Assembly (NCBI RefSeq): GCF_028689785.1
Contig: NZ_JAQVCN010000004.1
Coordinates: 62,001-126,000 of the forward strand
Reading direction: 5' to 3'
DNA from: Zoogloea sp.
GTDB lineage: Bacteria; Pseudomonadota; Gammaproteobacteria; Burkholderiales; Rhodocyclaceae
DNA length: 64,000 nt
The position numbers and the translations under genes are program-made. The notes beneath the pieces are model-generated. The model did not search any database, was not told where the DNA came from, and saw nothing but the letters and a program-made list of their open reading frames with translations. Position 1 is the stretch's first letter. Every line of letters begins with the position of its first letter. Below are positions 48,482 to 56,899 of the stretch, piece by piece.

Positions 48482-49315
48482 ATGACCGTTCCCCTCGCCC
48501 CCAGCCTGACCCTCACCAACGGTGTCCGCGTCCCCCTGCTCGGCCTCGGCACCTGGCCCATGAACGACGACGAAGCCGCCGTCACCGTTGCCGAAGCCCT
48601 GCGCCTGGGCTACCGCCACCTGGATACCGCCGAGAACTACGGCAACGAACGCGGTGTGGGCGAAGGCCTGCGCCGCGCCGGCCTGCCCCGCGAAGAAGTC
48701 TTCATCACCACCAAGTTCAACCGTCAGTGGCACAGCGTGGACGGTGCACGCCAGGCCTGCGAGGCCAGCCTGGCCCGGCTCGGCGTGGACTACATCGACC
48801 TGCTGCTGGTGCACTGGCCCAACCCCGACCAGGGCCGCTATGTCGAGGCCTTCCAGGGGCTGGTGAAGCTGCAGGAGGCGGGCAGGGTACGCGCCATAGG
48901 CACCTCCAACTTCAAGCCGGCCCACCTGCAACGCCTCTTCGACGAAGGCCTGGTGCCCCACCTCAACCAGATCCAGCTCGACCCCTGGCATCACCGCGAC
49001 GACCTTCTGGCCATCCATCACCAGAAAGGCATCACCACCGGCGCCTGGCGCCCCCTGGGCTGCGGCAACGCGATGCTCGCCGACCCGGTCATCACCGCCA
49101 TCGCCACCGCCCATGCACGCACCCCGGCGCAGGTGGTGCTGCGCTGGATCGTGCAGCAGGGCATCATCGCCACGCCCAAGTCCGCCAACCCACTACGCCT
49201 CGCCCAGAACCTGGACATCTTCGGCTTCACCCTGAGCCCTGCCGAGATGGCCGCCCTCGACACCCTCGACCGCCCCGACCCCGACATGCTCGACGCAGAC
49301 AGCTTCGGGCACTGA
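48482..49315 (+). CDS. Aldo/keto reductase
   Basis: 277 residues, a single (beta/alpha)8 NADPH-dependent reductase of the 2,5-diketo-gluconate-reductase-like branch. The catalytic tetrad regions are present: GYRHLDTAENYGNERGVG (Asp and Tyr), EEVFITTKFNRQW (Lys) and DLLLVHWPNPDQG (His). The cofactor segment is ATPKSANPLRLAQNLDIFGFTLSPAEMAAL. The substrate is unknown. It lies 60 bp after the barrel gene and just upstream of the GbsR-like regulator, whose palindromic operator may also mark its 3' boundary. Confidence 0.92.
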   Translation: MTVPLAPSLTLTNGVRVPLLGLGTWPMNDDEAAVTVAEALRLGYRHLDTAENYGNERGVGEGLRRAGLPREEVFITTKFNRQWHSVDGARQACEASLARLGVDYIDLLLVHWPNPDQGRYVEAFQGLVKLQEAGRVRAIGTSNFKPAHLQRLFDEGLVPHLNQIQLDPWHHRDDLLAIHHQKGITTGAWRPLGCGNAMLADPVITAIATAHARTPAQVVLRWIVQQGIIATPKSANPLRLAQNLDIFGFTLSPAEMAALDTLDRPDPDMLDADSFGH

Positions 49316-49352
49316 AACACGTCACCCCGCACCGGCGAAGCGGCACCCCAAT

Positions 49353-49390
49353 CCGTCAGTTATTTCTGTATTGACAGAAATAACTGACGG
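49353..49390. promoter_or_regulatory. Operator 1: 17-bp-arm palindrome before the GbsR-like gene
   Basis: CCGTCAGTTATTTCTGT (49353-49369) is perfectly inverted at 49374-49390 with a 4-bp gap, ending 6 bp before the regulator's start codon. Its core TTTCTGT-N4-ACAGAAA recurs at 49989-50006 before the next gene, so it is more likely an operator than a terminator; no T-tract follows. Confidence 0.75.
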
Positions 49391-49396
49391 CGTACC

Positions 49397-49933
49397 ATGT
49401 TCGCCATGGAACTGAAACCGATAGCCGAACGCTTTGTGCTCCACTGGGGCGAGATGGGCTCACGCTGGGGCGTCAATCGCACCGTGGCCCAGGTGCACGC
49501 CCTGCTCTACCTGTCGGGCCGCCCCATGGACGCCGAGGAGATCACCGAAACCCTCGGCGTGGCACGCTCGAATGTCAGCACCAGCCTCAAGGAGCTGCAG
49601 TCCTGGAACCTGGTGCGGGTGGTGCACCTGAAGGGCGAGCGCCGCGACCACTTCGAAACCTCGGCCGACGTCTGGGAGCTGTTCAAGCTGATCGTCGCCG
49701 GCCGGCGCCAGCGGGAGATCGACCCGACCGCCACGGCCCTGCGGGAATGCCTGGCCAACCCGGCCATTGCCGATGAAGAAGAAGGCACCCGCCAACGCAT
49801 CGAGGACACCCTCAAGTTCATCGAGATCATGAGCAGCCTGGCCGACGAGATGCTCCGCTACAAACCCGAAACCCTGATGAAGACCCTGGGCGTCAGCGCC
49901 CGCATCAGCCAGGCCATCCGCCGCAAGGACTGA
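49397..49933 (+). CDS. GbsR/MarR-like transcriptional regulator
   Basis: 178 residues with a winged helix-turn-helix (VHALLYLSGRPMDAEEITETLGVARSNVSTSLKELQSWNLVRVVHLKGERRDHFETS), the GbsR-type domain. A C-terminal helical region (RQRIEDTLKFIEIMSSLADEMLRYKPETLMKTLG) is suited to dimerisation. Such proteins usually repress their own gene and a neighbour, releasing DNA on binding a small ligand. Two matching palindromes frame the gene: one just before its start and one before the SDR gene downstream. An alternative start 9 bp later is possible. A terminator follows the stop. Confidence 0.88.
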   Translation: MFAMELKPIAERFVLHWGEMGSRWGVNRTVAQVHALLYLSGRPMDAEEITETLGVARSNVSTSLKELQSWNLVRVVHLKGERRDHFETSADVWELFKLIVAGRRQREIDPTATALRECLANPAIADEEEGTRQRIEDTLKFIEIMSSLADEMLRYKPETLMKTLGVSARISQAIRRKD

Positions 49934-49951
49934 CCCGCCCCTTACAGCCAG

Positions 49952-49977
49952 AACGGGCTTTGCCGCCCGTTTTTTTT
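49952..49977 (+). terminator. Rho-independent terminator after the regulator gene
   Basis: Stem AACGGGC (49952-49958) / GCCCGTT (49965-49971) with a 6-nt loop, followed by a run of eight T from 49970. Textbook intrinsic terminator separating the regulator from the SDR gene. Confidence 0.9.
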
Positions 49978-49988
49978 GGGCCTTTTTA

Positions 49989-50013
49989 TTTCTGTTTTTA
50001 CAGAAAATTCTGT
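49989..50013. promoter_or_regulatory. Operator 2 before the SDR gene
   Basis: TTTCTGT-TTTT-ACAGAAA (49989-50006), the same 7-4-7 core as operator 1. A second overlapping palindrome ACAGAA-AA-TTCTGT runs to 50013. It ends about 15 bp before the SDR start codon and just ahead of its AAAGGA ribosome-binding site, a natural repressor position. Confidence 0.75.
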
Positions 50014-50028
50014 CTGAAAGGATTGAAC

Positions 50029-51321
50029 ATGCGCGATTCACACCCTCCGGCAAGACCACTGAGCATCCTGGTGTGCGGCGCCTCAGGCTTTCTCGGCCGA
50101 GCCATCTGCACCCGGCTGAGCCGCGCCGGCCATCAGGTGATCCGCGGCGTGCGCCAGGCCTGCCACCCCGGGGACATGGCCATCGATTTTCGCACCGACA
50201 CCACCGTGGCCCACTGGCGCGAGCGTCTGAACGGTATCCAGGTGGTGGTGAACGCCGTCGGCATCATTGCCGAAACCCGCGACATGCCCTTCGACGCCCT
50301 CCACCACCGCGGCCCCACCGCCCTGTTTGCAGCCTGCGTCGAAGCCGGGGTGGAGCGGGTGATCCAGATCTCGGCCCTGGGCGCCGACACCTGCACCACC
50401 CCCTACTTCCGCAGCAAACACGCCGCCGACCAGGCCCTGATGGGCCTGCCCATCGCCTGGCAGATCCTGCGCCCCTCCATTGTCCATGGTGCCGACGGCG
50501 CCTCCGCCAGGCTGTTCCGCCTGCTCGCCAGCCTGCCCCTGCTGCCGGTGCCGGCCCTGAGAGATGCCTGCTTCCAGCCCGTGGAGGTGAGCGATGTGGC
50601 CGAGGCCGTGCTGCGGGCCATGGACCCACACCACCCCACCGGCCAGCAGATCGATGTGGTCGGGGCGACCCGGGTCAGCTTCGGCCGCATGCTTGAGCAC
50701 TACCGGCACAGCATGGGCCTGCCCCCCACCCGCCGGCTGCCGGTGCCGGCCCCGGTAATGGCTCTGGCCGCCCGCCTGGGCGGCTGCATCCCGGGTGGGC
50801 CGCTCAACCCGGACACCTGGCGCATGCTGCGGGCCGGCAATACCGGCGACCCCGCCGCCCTGACCCGTCTGCTCGGACGGCCGCCCCGGGGCATCGCCGG
50901 CTTCATCCCCCCCGCCCAGGCCGAGACCCTGCGCGGGCGCGCCCTGGCGGCCTGGCGCACGCCGCTGCTGCGCTACGTCCTGGCCGCGGTGTGGCTGGCG
51001 ACCGCCTGGGTGAGCTTCGCCGTGTATCCCCGCGACGCCAGCCTGGCCCTGCTCGCCGGAGTGGGCCTGAGCGGCACCCTCGCGGAGCAGACCCTGAACG
51101 CCGCCGTCGCCCTTGACCTGGCCATGGGCCTGGCCTGCCTGTTCCGCCCCGGCCGTCGCCTGTGGTGCCTGCAGGCCGCACTGGTGCTGGGCTACACCGC
51201 CATCATCGCCGTCGCCCTGCCGGCCTTCCTGGCCCACCCCTTTGGCCCGGTTCTCAAGAACTTGCCCATCCTCGCCATCCTCCTCATCCTCATGTCGGAG
51301 CCTCAACCATGGACTACCTGA
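50029..51321 (+). CDS. NAD(P)-binding SDR/epimerase fused to DoxX-like membrane domain
   Basis: 430 residues. Residues 1-~280 are an atypical SDR (SILVCGASGFLGRAICTRLSRAGHQVIRG nucleotide-binding loop; VNAVGIIAET; RVIQISALGADTCTTPYFRSKHAADQALM). After a linker, four hydrophobic segments (from LLRYVLAAVWLATAWVSFAVYP to FGPVLKNLPILAILLILM) resemble the DoxX-like C-terminal domain seen in this kind of fusion. The substrate is unknown. The start at 50029 has an AAAGGA ribosome-binding site directly after operator 2. The last 13 bases overlap the DUF2269 gene, so the two are an operon controlled by the GbsR-like protein (inference). Confidence 0.85.
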   Translation: MRDSHPPARPLSILVCGASGFLGRAICTRLSRAGHQVIRGVRQACHPGDMAIDFRTDTTVAHWRERLNGIQVVVNAVGIIAETRDMPFDALHHRGPTALFAACVEAGVERVIQISALGADTCTTPYFRSKHAADQALMGLPIAWQILRPSIVHGADGASARLFRLLASLPLLPVPALRDACFQPVEVSDVAEAVLRAMDPHHPTGQQIDVVGATRVSFGRMLEHYRHSMGLPPTRRLPVPAPVMALAARLGGCIPGGPLNPDTWRMLRAGNTGDPAALTRLLGRPPRGIAGFIPPAQAETLRGRALAAWRTPLLRYVLAAVWLATAWVSFAVYPRDASLALLAGVGLSGTLAEQTLNAAVALDLAMGLACLFRPGRRLWCLQAALVLGYTAIIAVALPAFLAHPFGPVLKNLPILAILLILMSEPQPWTT

Positions 51322-51773
51322 GCATCAAGACCCTGCACATCCTGTCATCAGTATTGATGGTCGGCACCGGCTTCGGCACGGCCTTCTACCTGTTCTTTGC
51401 CAACCGCTCGGGCTCGGTGGAGGCGATTGCCGTGGTGTCGCGCCTGGTGGTGCGGGCCGACTGGTGGTTCACCACCCCGGCGGTGATCATCCAGCCCCTC
51501 TCCGGTGCCTGGCTGATCCACCGGGCCGGCTATCCCCTGGATTCCCTGTGGATCATGGCCTCCCTGGGGCTGTATGCCCTGGCCGGGCTATGCTGGCTGC
51601 CGGTGGTGTGGTACCAGATCCGGATGGGGAAGATGGCCGTGGCGGCCCACGCCGAAGGGCGGCCACTGCCGGCCCAGTACTGGGTCTGGGCACGCCGCTG
51701 GGAGCGGCTCGGCTACCCGGCCTTCACGGCGATGGTGGGGGTGTACGGCCTGATGGTGTTCAAACCCGTATGA
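51309..51773 (+). CDS. DUF2269 family membrane protein
   Basis: 154 residues with four membrane segments (IKTLHILSSVLMVGTGFGTAFYLFF, WFTTPAVIIQPLSGAWLI, LWIMASLGLYALAGLCWLPVVWY, YPAFTAMVGVYGLMVF). The conserved H of TLHILSS and the G-rich first helix are typical of DUF2269. Function unknown; often next to SDR/DoxX-type genes. It starts inside the SDR gene (13-bp overlap) and its 3' end overlaps the convergent GGDEF gene by 14 bp. Confidence 0.88.
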   Translation: MDYLSIKTLHILSSVLMVGTGFGTAFYLFFANRSGSVEAIAVVSRLVVRADWWFTTPAVIIQPLSGAWLIHRAGYPLDSLWIMASLGLYALAGLCWLPVVWYQIRMGKMAVAAHAEGRPLPAQYWVWARRWERLGYPAFTAMVGVYGLMVFKPV

Positions 51774-53406
51774 AGGGCCGGGCAGGTGCCTGGGGGGTGC
51801 GGGCGCCGGGTGCTGTGGCGTGGCGGCCACGGCCGGCCTGCTTGGCCTCGTACATGGCCTGATCGGCGGCCTGCAGCACGGCCTCGGGCTCGTCGTCGGC
51901 CTCACTCAGGGCGATGCCGATGGAGACCCCCAGAATGCATGAGCTGTCCTGCAGGCTCAAAGGTGGCAGCAGGGCATCAATGCAGCGCTCGGCCAACACA
52001 GGGATGTGCGCCTCCTCCTCCCGGGTCACGTCGGTGACCAGCAGCACAAACTCGTCTCCCCCCACCCGGGCCAGGGTGTCGCTCTGGCGCAGCACGCTGG
52101 AGAGGCGGCGGGCCACCTCCACCAGAGCCTGGTCACCCACTCCATGCCCAAGGCGGTCATTGATGGGCTTGAAGCCATCCAGGTCGAGATAGAGCACGGC
52201 GATGCGCACATCATGGCGCCGGGCACGGGCCAACCCCTGGCGCATCCGGTCGGCCAGCAGGACGCGATTGGGCAGGCCGGTAAGCTCGTCGTGATGGGCC
52301 ATGCGTTCGAGCTTCACCTGGCTGCGGGTGAGCTTGTCGAGCAGCTTGTTGAAGGCCGTGGTCAGGCGCCCCACCTCGTCATCACGCACCACCGGCAGGG
52401 GCCGCATGGGGATCTCGCCATGGGTCATCGCGTCGGCCAGCGTGGCCGCATGCTTCAGCGGGCCGAGCATCACGCGCACCATGAAACCGACCACCAGAAA
52501 CACCAGCAACATGGCCGTTACGCTGTGGCGGATCACCACGTCCTGGGCGCGACGGACCGGAGCAAAGGCTTCCGTGGTGGGCAGCCGGGCCACCACGAAC
52601 CAGCCGGTGCTGGGCACACCGACGATGCTCGACAGCTCCTCGATGCCTTTGGCGTTGCGGGTGATGCCGCTGCCCCGAAAGCCCGCCATGGCTTGGTCGT
52701 GGAGCAGATTGATGCCCGGGGCAGGGGTCGGCTTGAGCACCAGGTCCGGGTCGCCGGCCGCAATGAAAAGCTTGTCGGCCGGTGAAATCAGCAGAAAGCC
52801 GCCGCTCTCGCCGATACGACCGTGGGTGATGCGATCGAGGAAGCCCGGCGCCCCCAGGGCGGAGATGCCGAGCACCACGGCCCGCACGCTGCCGTCGGGG
52901 GCCCGCAGCGGTACCCCCATGGGCAGGACCGACTGCCGCGTGAACGGCCCCAGGCGTGGCCTGCCCACCCCACTTTCGCCCTGGGCCACGCGCACGAAGT
53001 CGGGGTTGTCGGCGATGGATGAGCCGACGCGCCCCGCCACTTTCGGATAGTCCGCCAGCACCCGCCCGCGGGTGTCCACCACCAGCACGCCGAGGGAAAA
53101 CACCGGGTTCAGCTGGTAGCGCTCACCGAGCCAGGCCTGCAGGGCCTCGGGCTGATCAAGCAGGGCCGGAGGCAGGGTCAGGGCGAGGCGTTCGAGCAGA
53201 CGCAGGCGGTCCTGGATCTTGGTGTCGATGTCCTGGGCCACCGCCTCGGCCAGCGCGGTCTGCTGGGACGACACCAGCTGGGTCAGGTCCTCGCGCAGGA
53301 AGCGCGCCTGGAAGTAATAACGCGTGCCGCCGCCCAGGACCACCAGCAGCAGGCCGAACAGGATGATGCGGGCGAAAAGGCTGTTGCCGTAGCGTTTCAG
53401 GTTCAT
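51760..53406 (-). CDS. Membrane diguanylate cyclase (dCache-like/HAMP/GGDEF)
   Basis: 548 residues. Makes cyclic di-GMP. The N-terminal membrane segment (SLFARIILFGLLLVVLGGGTRYY) precedes a periplasmic sensor of ~250 residues. Then come a second membrane segment (HSVTAMLLVFLVVGFMVRVMLGPL), a HAMP-like linker (ADAMTHGEIPMRPLPVVRDDEVGRLTTAFNKLLDKL) and a GGDEF domain starting MAHHDELTGLPNR. The active-site motif is intact (VGGDEFVLL), and an inhibitory I-site RxxD (RQSD) sits five residues ahead of it. The signal sensed is unknown. The start at 53406 begins the first membrane helix. Confidence 0.93.
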   Translation of the reverse strand: MNLKRYGNSLFARIILFGLLLVVLGGGTRYYFQARFLREDLTQLVSSQQTALAEAVAQDIDTKIQDRLRLLERLALTLPPALLDQPEALQAWLGERYQLNPVFSLGVLVVDTRGRVLADYPKVAGRVGSSIADNPDFVRVAQGESGVGRPRLGPFTRQSVLPMGVPLRAPDGSVRAVVLGISALGAPGFLDRITHGRIGESGGFLLISPADKLFIAAGDPDLVLKPTPAPGINLLHDQAMAGFRGSGITRNAKGIEELSSIVGVPSTGWFVVARLPTTEAFAPVRRAQDVVIRHSVTAMLLVFLVVGFMVRVMLGPLKHAATLADAMTHGEIPMRPLPVVRDDEVGRLTTAFNKLLDKLTRSQVKLERMAHHDELTGLPNRVLLADRMRQGLARARRHDVRIAVLYLDLDGFKPINDRLGHGVGDQALVEVARRLSSVLRQSDTLARVGGDEFVLLVTDVTREEEAHIPVLAERCIDALLPPLSLQDSSCILGVSIGIALSEADDEPEAVLQAADQAMYEAKQAGRGRHATAPGARTPQAPARPFIRV

Positions 53407-53545
53407 GGGCCTGTCGAAGCTGCACGGACCTGCGCCGGGTGGCGGGCCAGGCGGGATGGTAGCGCCAATGCCCCCACACCCCAAGGGGTCACCCCATCGG
53501 GGCCGTTTCCGGCGACACTCGCGGCTCTGCCCGACGAGTCAGCCC

Positions 53546-54760
53546 ATGCCCCATCACGATACCCTTACCGTTCCCGGCGGCGCCCCGATCAAGCTGTGGA
53601 CCCGCGGCGTGCCGGTGGAGGACGCCGCCCGCCAGCAACTCATGAACACCGCCCGCCTGCCCTTCATCTACAAGCACCTGGCGGTCATGCCGGACGTGCA
53701 CCTGGGCAAGGGCTCGACCATAGGCAGCGTCATCCCCACCCTCGGCGCCATCATTCCTGCAGCGGTGGGGGTGGATATCGGCTGCGGCATGATCGCCGCA
53801 CGCACCTCGCTGGTGGCCGCCGACCTGCCCGACGCCCTGCATCGCCTGCGCAGCGCCATCGAGGCGGCGGTGCCCCACGGCAAGACCTTCGGCAAGCGCG
53901 ACAGCGGTGCGTGGAGCGAGGCACCGGCAGCCGTGGATGCCAGGTGGCAGGCCCTGGCCCCCGGCTTCCGGCGCATCACCGACAAGCACCCGAAACTGGC
54001 GCGCAGCAACAACCGCCTGCACCTGGGCACCCTGGGCACCGGCAACCACTTCATCGAGGTGTGCGTGGATGAGGCCGACGGGGTGTGGTTCATGCTCCAC
54101 TCGGGCTCCCGCGGGGTGGGCAACGCCATCGGCAGCCTGTTCATCGAGCTGGCCCAGGCCGACATGCGCCAGCACATCGCCAATCTGCCCGACCGTGACC
54201 TGGCCTACTTCACCGAGGGCAGCCGCCATTTCGACGACTATGTGGAGGCCGTCGGCTGGGCCCAGGACTACGCCCGGCACAATCGGACGCTGATGATGGA
54301 GGCGGTGGTGGCCGCCGCCCGCCGGGAGATATCCAAGCCCTTCAGCGTCGACCTGGAGGCGGTGAACTGCCACCACAACTATGTGCAGCGGGAGACCCAC
54401 TTCGGCCGCGAGGTGCTGGTGACGCGCAAGGGAGCGGTGTCGGCCCAGCGGGGTCAGCTGGGCATCATCCCCGGCTCGATGGGCGCCAAGAGCTTCATCG
54501 TGCGCGGGCTCGGCCATGCAGAGGCCTTCTGCTCCTGCAGCCATGGCGCCGGCCGGCGCATGAGCCGTACCCAGGCGAAGAAACAGTTCAGCCTGGCCGA
54601 CCAGGTGCGCGCCACCGCCGGCGTGGAGTGCCGCAAGGACGAGGCCGTGATCGACGAGATACCGATGGCCTACAAGGACATCGACGCGGTGATGGCCGCC
54701 CAGTCCGAACTGGTGGAGATCGTCCACACCCTGCGCCAGGTGGTCTGCGTGAAGGGGTGA
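53546..54760 (+). CDS. rtcB: RNA-splicing ligase RtcB
   Basis: 404 residues, close to E. coli RtcB (408). Joins 2',3'-cyclic-phosphate or 3'-phosphate ends to 5'-OH RNA ends, using GTP and Mn2+. Metal and GMP ligands are visible: GVDIGCGMIA (metal Cys C80), NRLHLGTLGTGNHFIEV, LHSGSRGVGN, DLEAVNCHHNYVQRE, and the nucleophilic-His region CSCSHGAGRRMSRTQAKKQF. No rtcA or sigma54 activator rtcR is adjacent, so regulation differs from the E. coli operon. The start at 53546 is the first codon that fits the family. It is followed by the long repeat copy 2. Confidence 0.95.
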   Translation: MPHHDTLTVPGGAPIKLWTRGVPVEDAARQQLMNTARLPFIYKHLAVMPDVHLGKGSTIGSVIPTLGAIIPAAVGVDIGCGMIAARTSLVAADLPDALHRLRSAIEAAVPHGKTFGKRDSGAWSEAPAAVDARWQALAPGFRRITDKHPKLARSNNRLHLGTLGTGNHFIEVCVDEADGVWFMLHSGSRGVGNAIGSLFIELAQADMRQHIANLPDRDLAYFTEGSRHFDDYVEAVGWAQDYARHNRTLMMEAVVAAARREISKPFSVDLEAVNCHHNYVQRETHFGREVLVTRKGAVSAQRGQLGIIPGSMGAKSFIVRGLGHAEAFCSCSHGAGRRMSRTQAKKQFSLADQVRATAGVECRKDEAVIDEIPMAYKDIDAVMAAQSELVEIVHTLRQVVCVKG

Positions 54761-54763
54761 AGG

Positions 54764-55528
54764 CCCGTGGGGTCGAATTTATTGGCGATGTTCGCGTTAA
54801 GCGTGGAAAGCGTTTTCGCCCCGACAGGGAAGGCTCACCAATCCTGGCGTGACGTTGGCCGGGAATTCGCCCCGGCGGGCGACCTTCTTCTTTGCTTCGC
54901 CAAAGAAGAAGGCAAGAAAGGCGACCCGGCCACCCCGGTCATTCGCTGCGCGAATGACTCCCCTGCGCTGCTCCCAGCAGGCGGCCGGCGCGGAACTCGC
55001 CCTTCGGGCTCAGACAGCCGCGCCGGACTTCCCCGCCCGCTGGTGCGCTGCTCGGCGGGTCGGAACGGGCTTTTCGGATGCACCGAGCCCCTGCGGAAAT
55101 CGAGTCGGGCACTGGCCGTTGATCACCTGCATTTCCTTTCCCCTCTGGCGCGCCGACTGGAGGGTTCGGCAGGCGGAAAAAGGGCTGCGCATGTCTGAGC
55201 CCGCAGGGCGAGTTTGCGCAGACCCCGCCTGACGGGCCCGGAAAGAGGGAACCCCCGAAGGGGGCGCGACAGCGGGGTACGTTTTCTTGCCTTCTTCTTT
55301 GTCGTACAACAAAGAAGAAGGTCGCCCGCCGGGGCGAGTCCCTGGCCAATGTGACGTAAGAGAACGGAAAACCGTCCCGGAAGCCAAGGCTCTCCAAGCC
55401 CAGCGGGCCTGCTCGGGATAGTGCTTACATACCGAACGCGAACAGAGCCAATTTATTCGACCTGCTCACGCCAATCACCGGCAAGCCGCTGACCAAAGTC
55501 CGCGGTCGAATGAATTCGACCCCACGGG
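54764..55528. mobile_element. Long-form dispersed element, copy 2 (inverted dimer)
   Basis: Occupies the 834-bp gap between rtcB and cobB. The left terminus is CCCGTGGGGTCGAATTTATT (54764-54783) and the right terminus is 55435-55462, with a further palindromic half GGTCGAAT-GA-ATTCGACC at 55504-55521. Matching arms: 54771-54798 with 55435-55462, 54851-54918 with 55286-55355, and 54994-55016 with 55192-55214 (one mismatch), all centred near 55103. The whole is therefore a long imperfect palindrome of two opposed units. The right half equals copy 1 from 46646. Hairpins with arms CCTTCTTCTTTG occur in both halves (54883-54912 and 55290-55321). No transposase or credible gene. Confidence 0.85.
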
Positions 55529-55594
55529 GAACGCCACGGAGCCCAAGGTGGCAGACAACTTCAAACCAAGGAAAGTAGGCTGACTAGCCAGCGC

Positions 55595-56899
55595 TCAGGC
55601 GCCGAACAGGGCCGCCACCGTCGCCGGATTGGACGGGAAGTAGAAGTGCACATAGGAGGCAGTGAGGCGGCCGAGGCGGTAGATGGCCTCGCCCTCGCGG
55701 CCGGCTGGCGTGGTGGCGCGGGCCAGGGGCGCCAGGGGCGTCTCGCTCTTCGAATAGTGGAAGGTGTGGCCGGTGAGGCGCCCTTCCGGCAGCTCGGCCA
55801 CCTGGGTGCCCAAGGCGGCCAGGCGGGCCTGCATGCGGGTGTGGCCGGGGAGCAGACCGGCGCCCGGATGGGTGGTGCCCTCCCGGTCGGTGATGCTTTC
55901 AAACAGGCTCATCATGCCACCGCACTCTGCCAACAGGGGCTTGCCGGCGGCCTGGTGGGCCTTCAGCCCGGCCTGCCAGCCGGCGTTGGCGGCCAGGGCT
56001 TCGGCATGGAGCTCGGGGTAGCCGCCCGGCAACCACAGGGCATCGCAATCGGGCACGACCTCGCCGGCCAGGGGAGAGAAGAAGATCGGCTCGGCCCCGA
56101 GGGAGGCCAGGGTGTCCAGGTTGGCCGGATAGATGAAGCCGAAGGCAGCGTCCCGGGCGATGGCGACACGCCGCCCCTGAAGCAGGGGCGCCACGTGGGG
56201 CGCCGGCGCGTCGGGGAAGGCCACCGCCACCGGGCGGTCGGCAGCGCCAGTACGCGCCAGATGGTCGGCCAGGCGATCCAGGCGGGCGTCCAGATCGGCG
56301 ATCTCGGCGGCCTGGAGCAGGCCCAGGTGGCGCTCGGGCAGCGCCGCGTCGGCGTCCCGCGGGAGGGCGCCATACCAGGCGATGCCGGGGCGCAGGCTGT
56401 CCTGCAGCAGGCGGGCGTGGCCCTCGCTGCCCACATGGTTGGCGAGCACCCCCGAGAAGGGCAGGTCCGGCTGCCAGGTGGCCAAGCCGTGGACCAGGGC
56501 CCCGAAGGTCTGGGCCATGGCCTTGGCGTCGATCACCGCCATCACCGGCACGCCGAAGAGGCGGGCAATGTCGGCCCCGGAGGGGCTGCCATCAAACAGG
56601 CCCATCACCCCTTCGATGAGGATCAGGTCGGAACTGCGGGCCGCCGCGTGCAGGCGCCAGGCTGCGTCAGCGGAGCCGCACATGCCCAGGTCCAGGTTAT
56701 AGACCGGCGCCCGGCTGGCCACCGCATGGATCTGTGGGTCCAGAAAATCCGGCCCGCACTTGAACACCGTCACGCGGCGCCCCTGGCGGGTGTGCAGACG
56801 GGCCAGAGCGGCGGTGACAGTGGTCTTGCCCTGACCGGACGCCGGTGCGGCGACAAACAGGGCGGGGCACAGGGCGGGGTCGCGCAACGGGCTATTCAT
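55595..56899 (-). CDS. cobB: Cobyrinate a,c-diamide synthase
   Basis: 434 residues, typical length for CobB/CbiA. ATP-dependent amidation of the a and c side chains of (hydrogeno)cobyrinate in cobalamin synthesis. The N-terminal dethiobiotin-synthetase-like domain has the P-loop [19 protein letters not shown] and [17 protein letters not shown]. The C-terminal class-I-like glutaminase has the Cys in [16 protein letters not shown] plus [11 protein letters not shown] and [10 protein letters not shown]. The start at 56899 overlaps the cobA stop by 8 bp, so the two are co-translated. Only part of the cobalamin pathway is seen here; the rest must lie elsewhere. Confidence 0.93.
   Translation of the reverse strand: MNSPLRDPALCPALFVAAPASGQGKTTVTAALARLHTRQGRRVTVFKCGPDFLDPQIHAVASRAPVYNLDLGMCGSADAAWRLHAAARSSDLILIEGVMGLFDGSPSGADIARLFGVPVMAVIDAKAMAQTFGALVHGLATWQPDLPFSGVLANHVGSEGHARLLQDSLRPGIAWYGALPRDADAALPERHLGLLQAAEIADLDARLDRLADHLARTGAADRPVAVAFPDAPAPHVAPLLQGRRVAIARDAAFGFIYPANLDTLASLGAEPIFFSPLAGEVVPDCDALWLPGGYPELHAEALAANAGWQAGLKAHQAAGKPLLAECGGMMSLFESITDREGTTHPGAGLLPGHTRMQARLAALGTQVAELPEGRLTGHTFHYSKSETPLAPLARATTPAGREGEAIYRLGRLTASYVHFYFPSNPATVAALFGA

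Noticed and set aside
49353-49390. Palindrome considered as a terminator of the aldo/keto reductase gene
   Set aside because: No T-tract follows, and its core recurs before another gene at 49989, so an operator is the better explanation.
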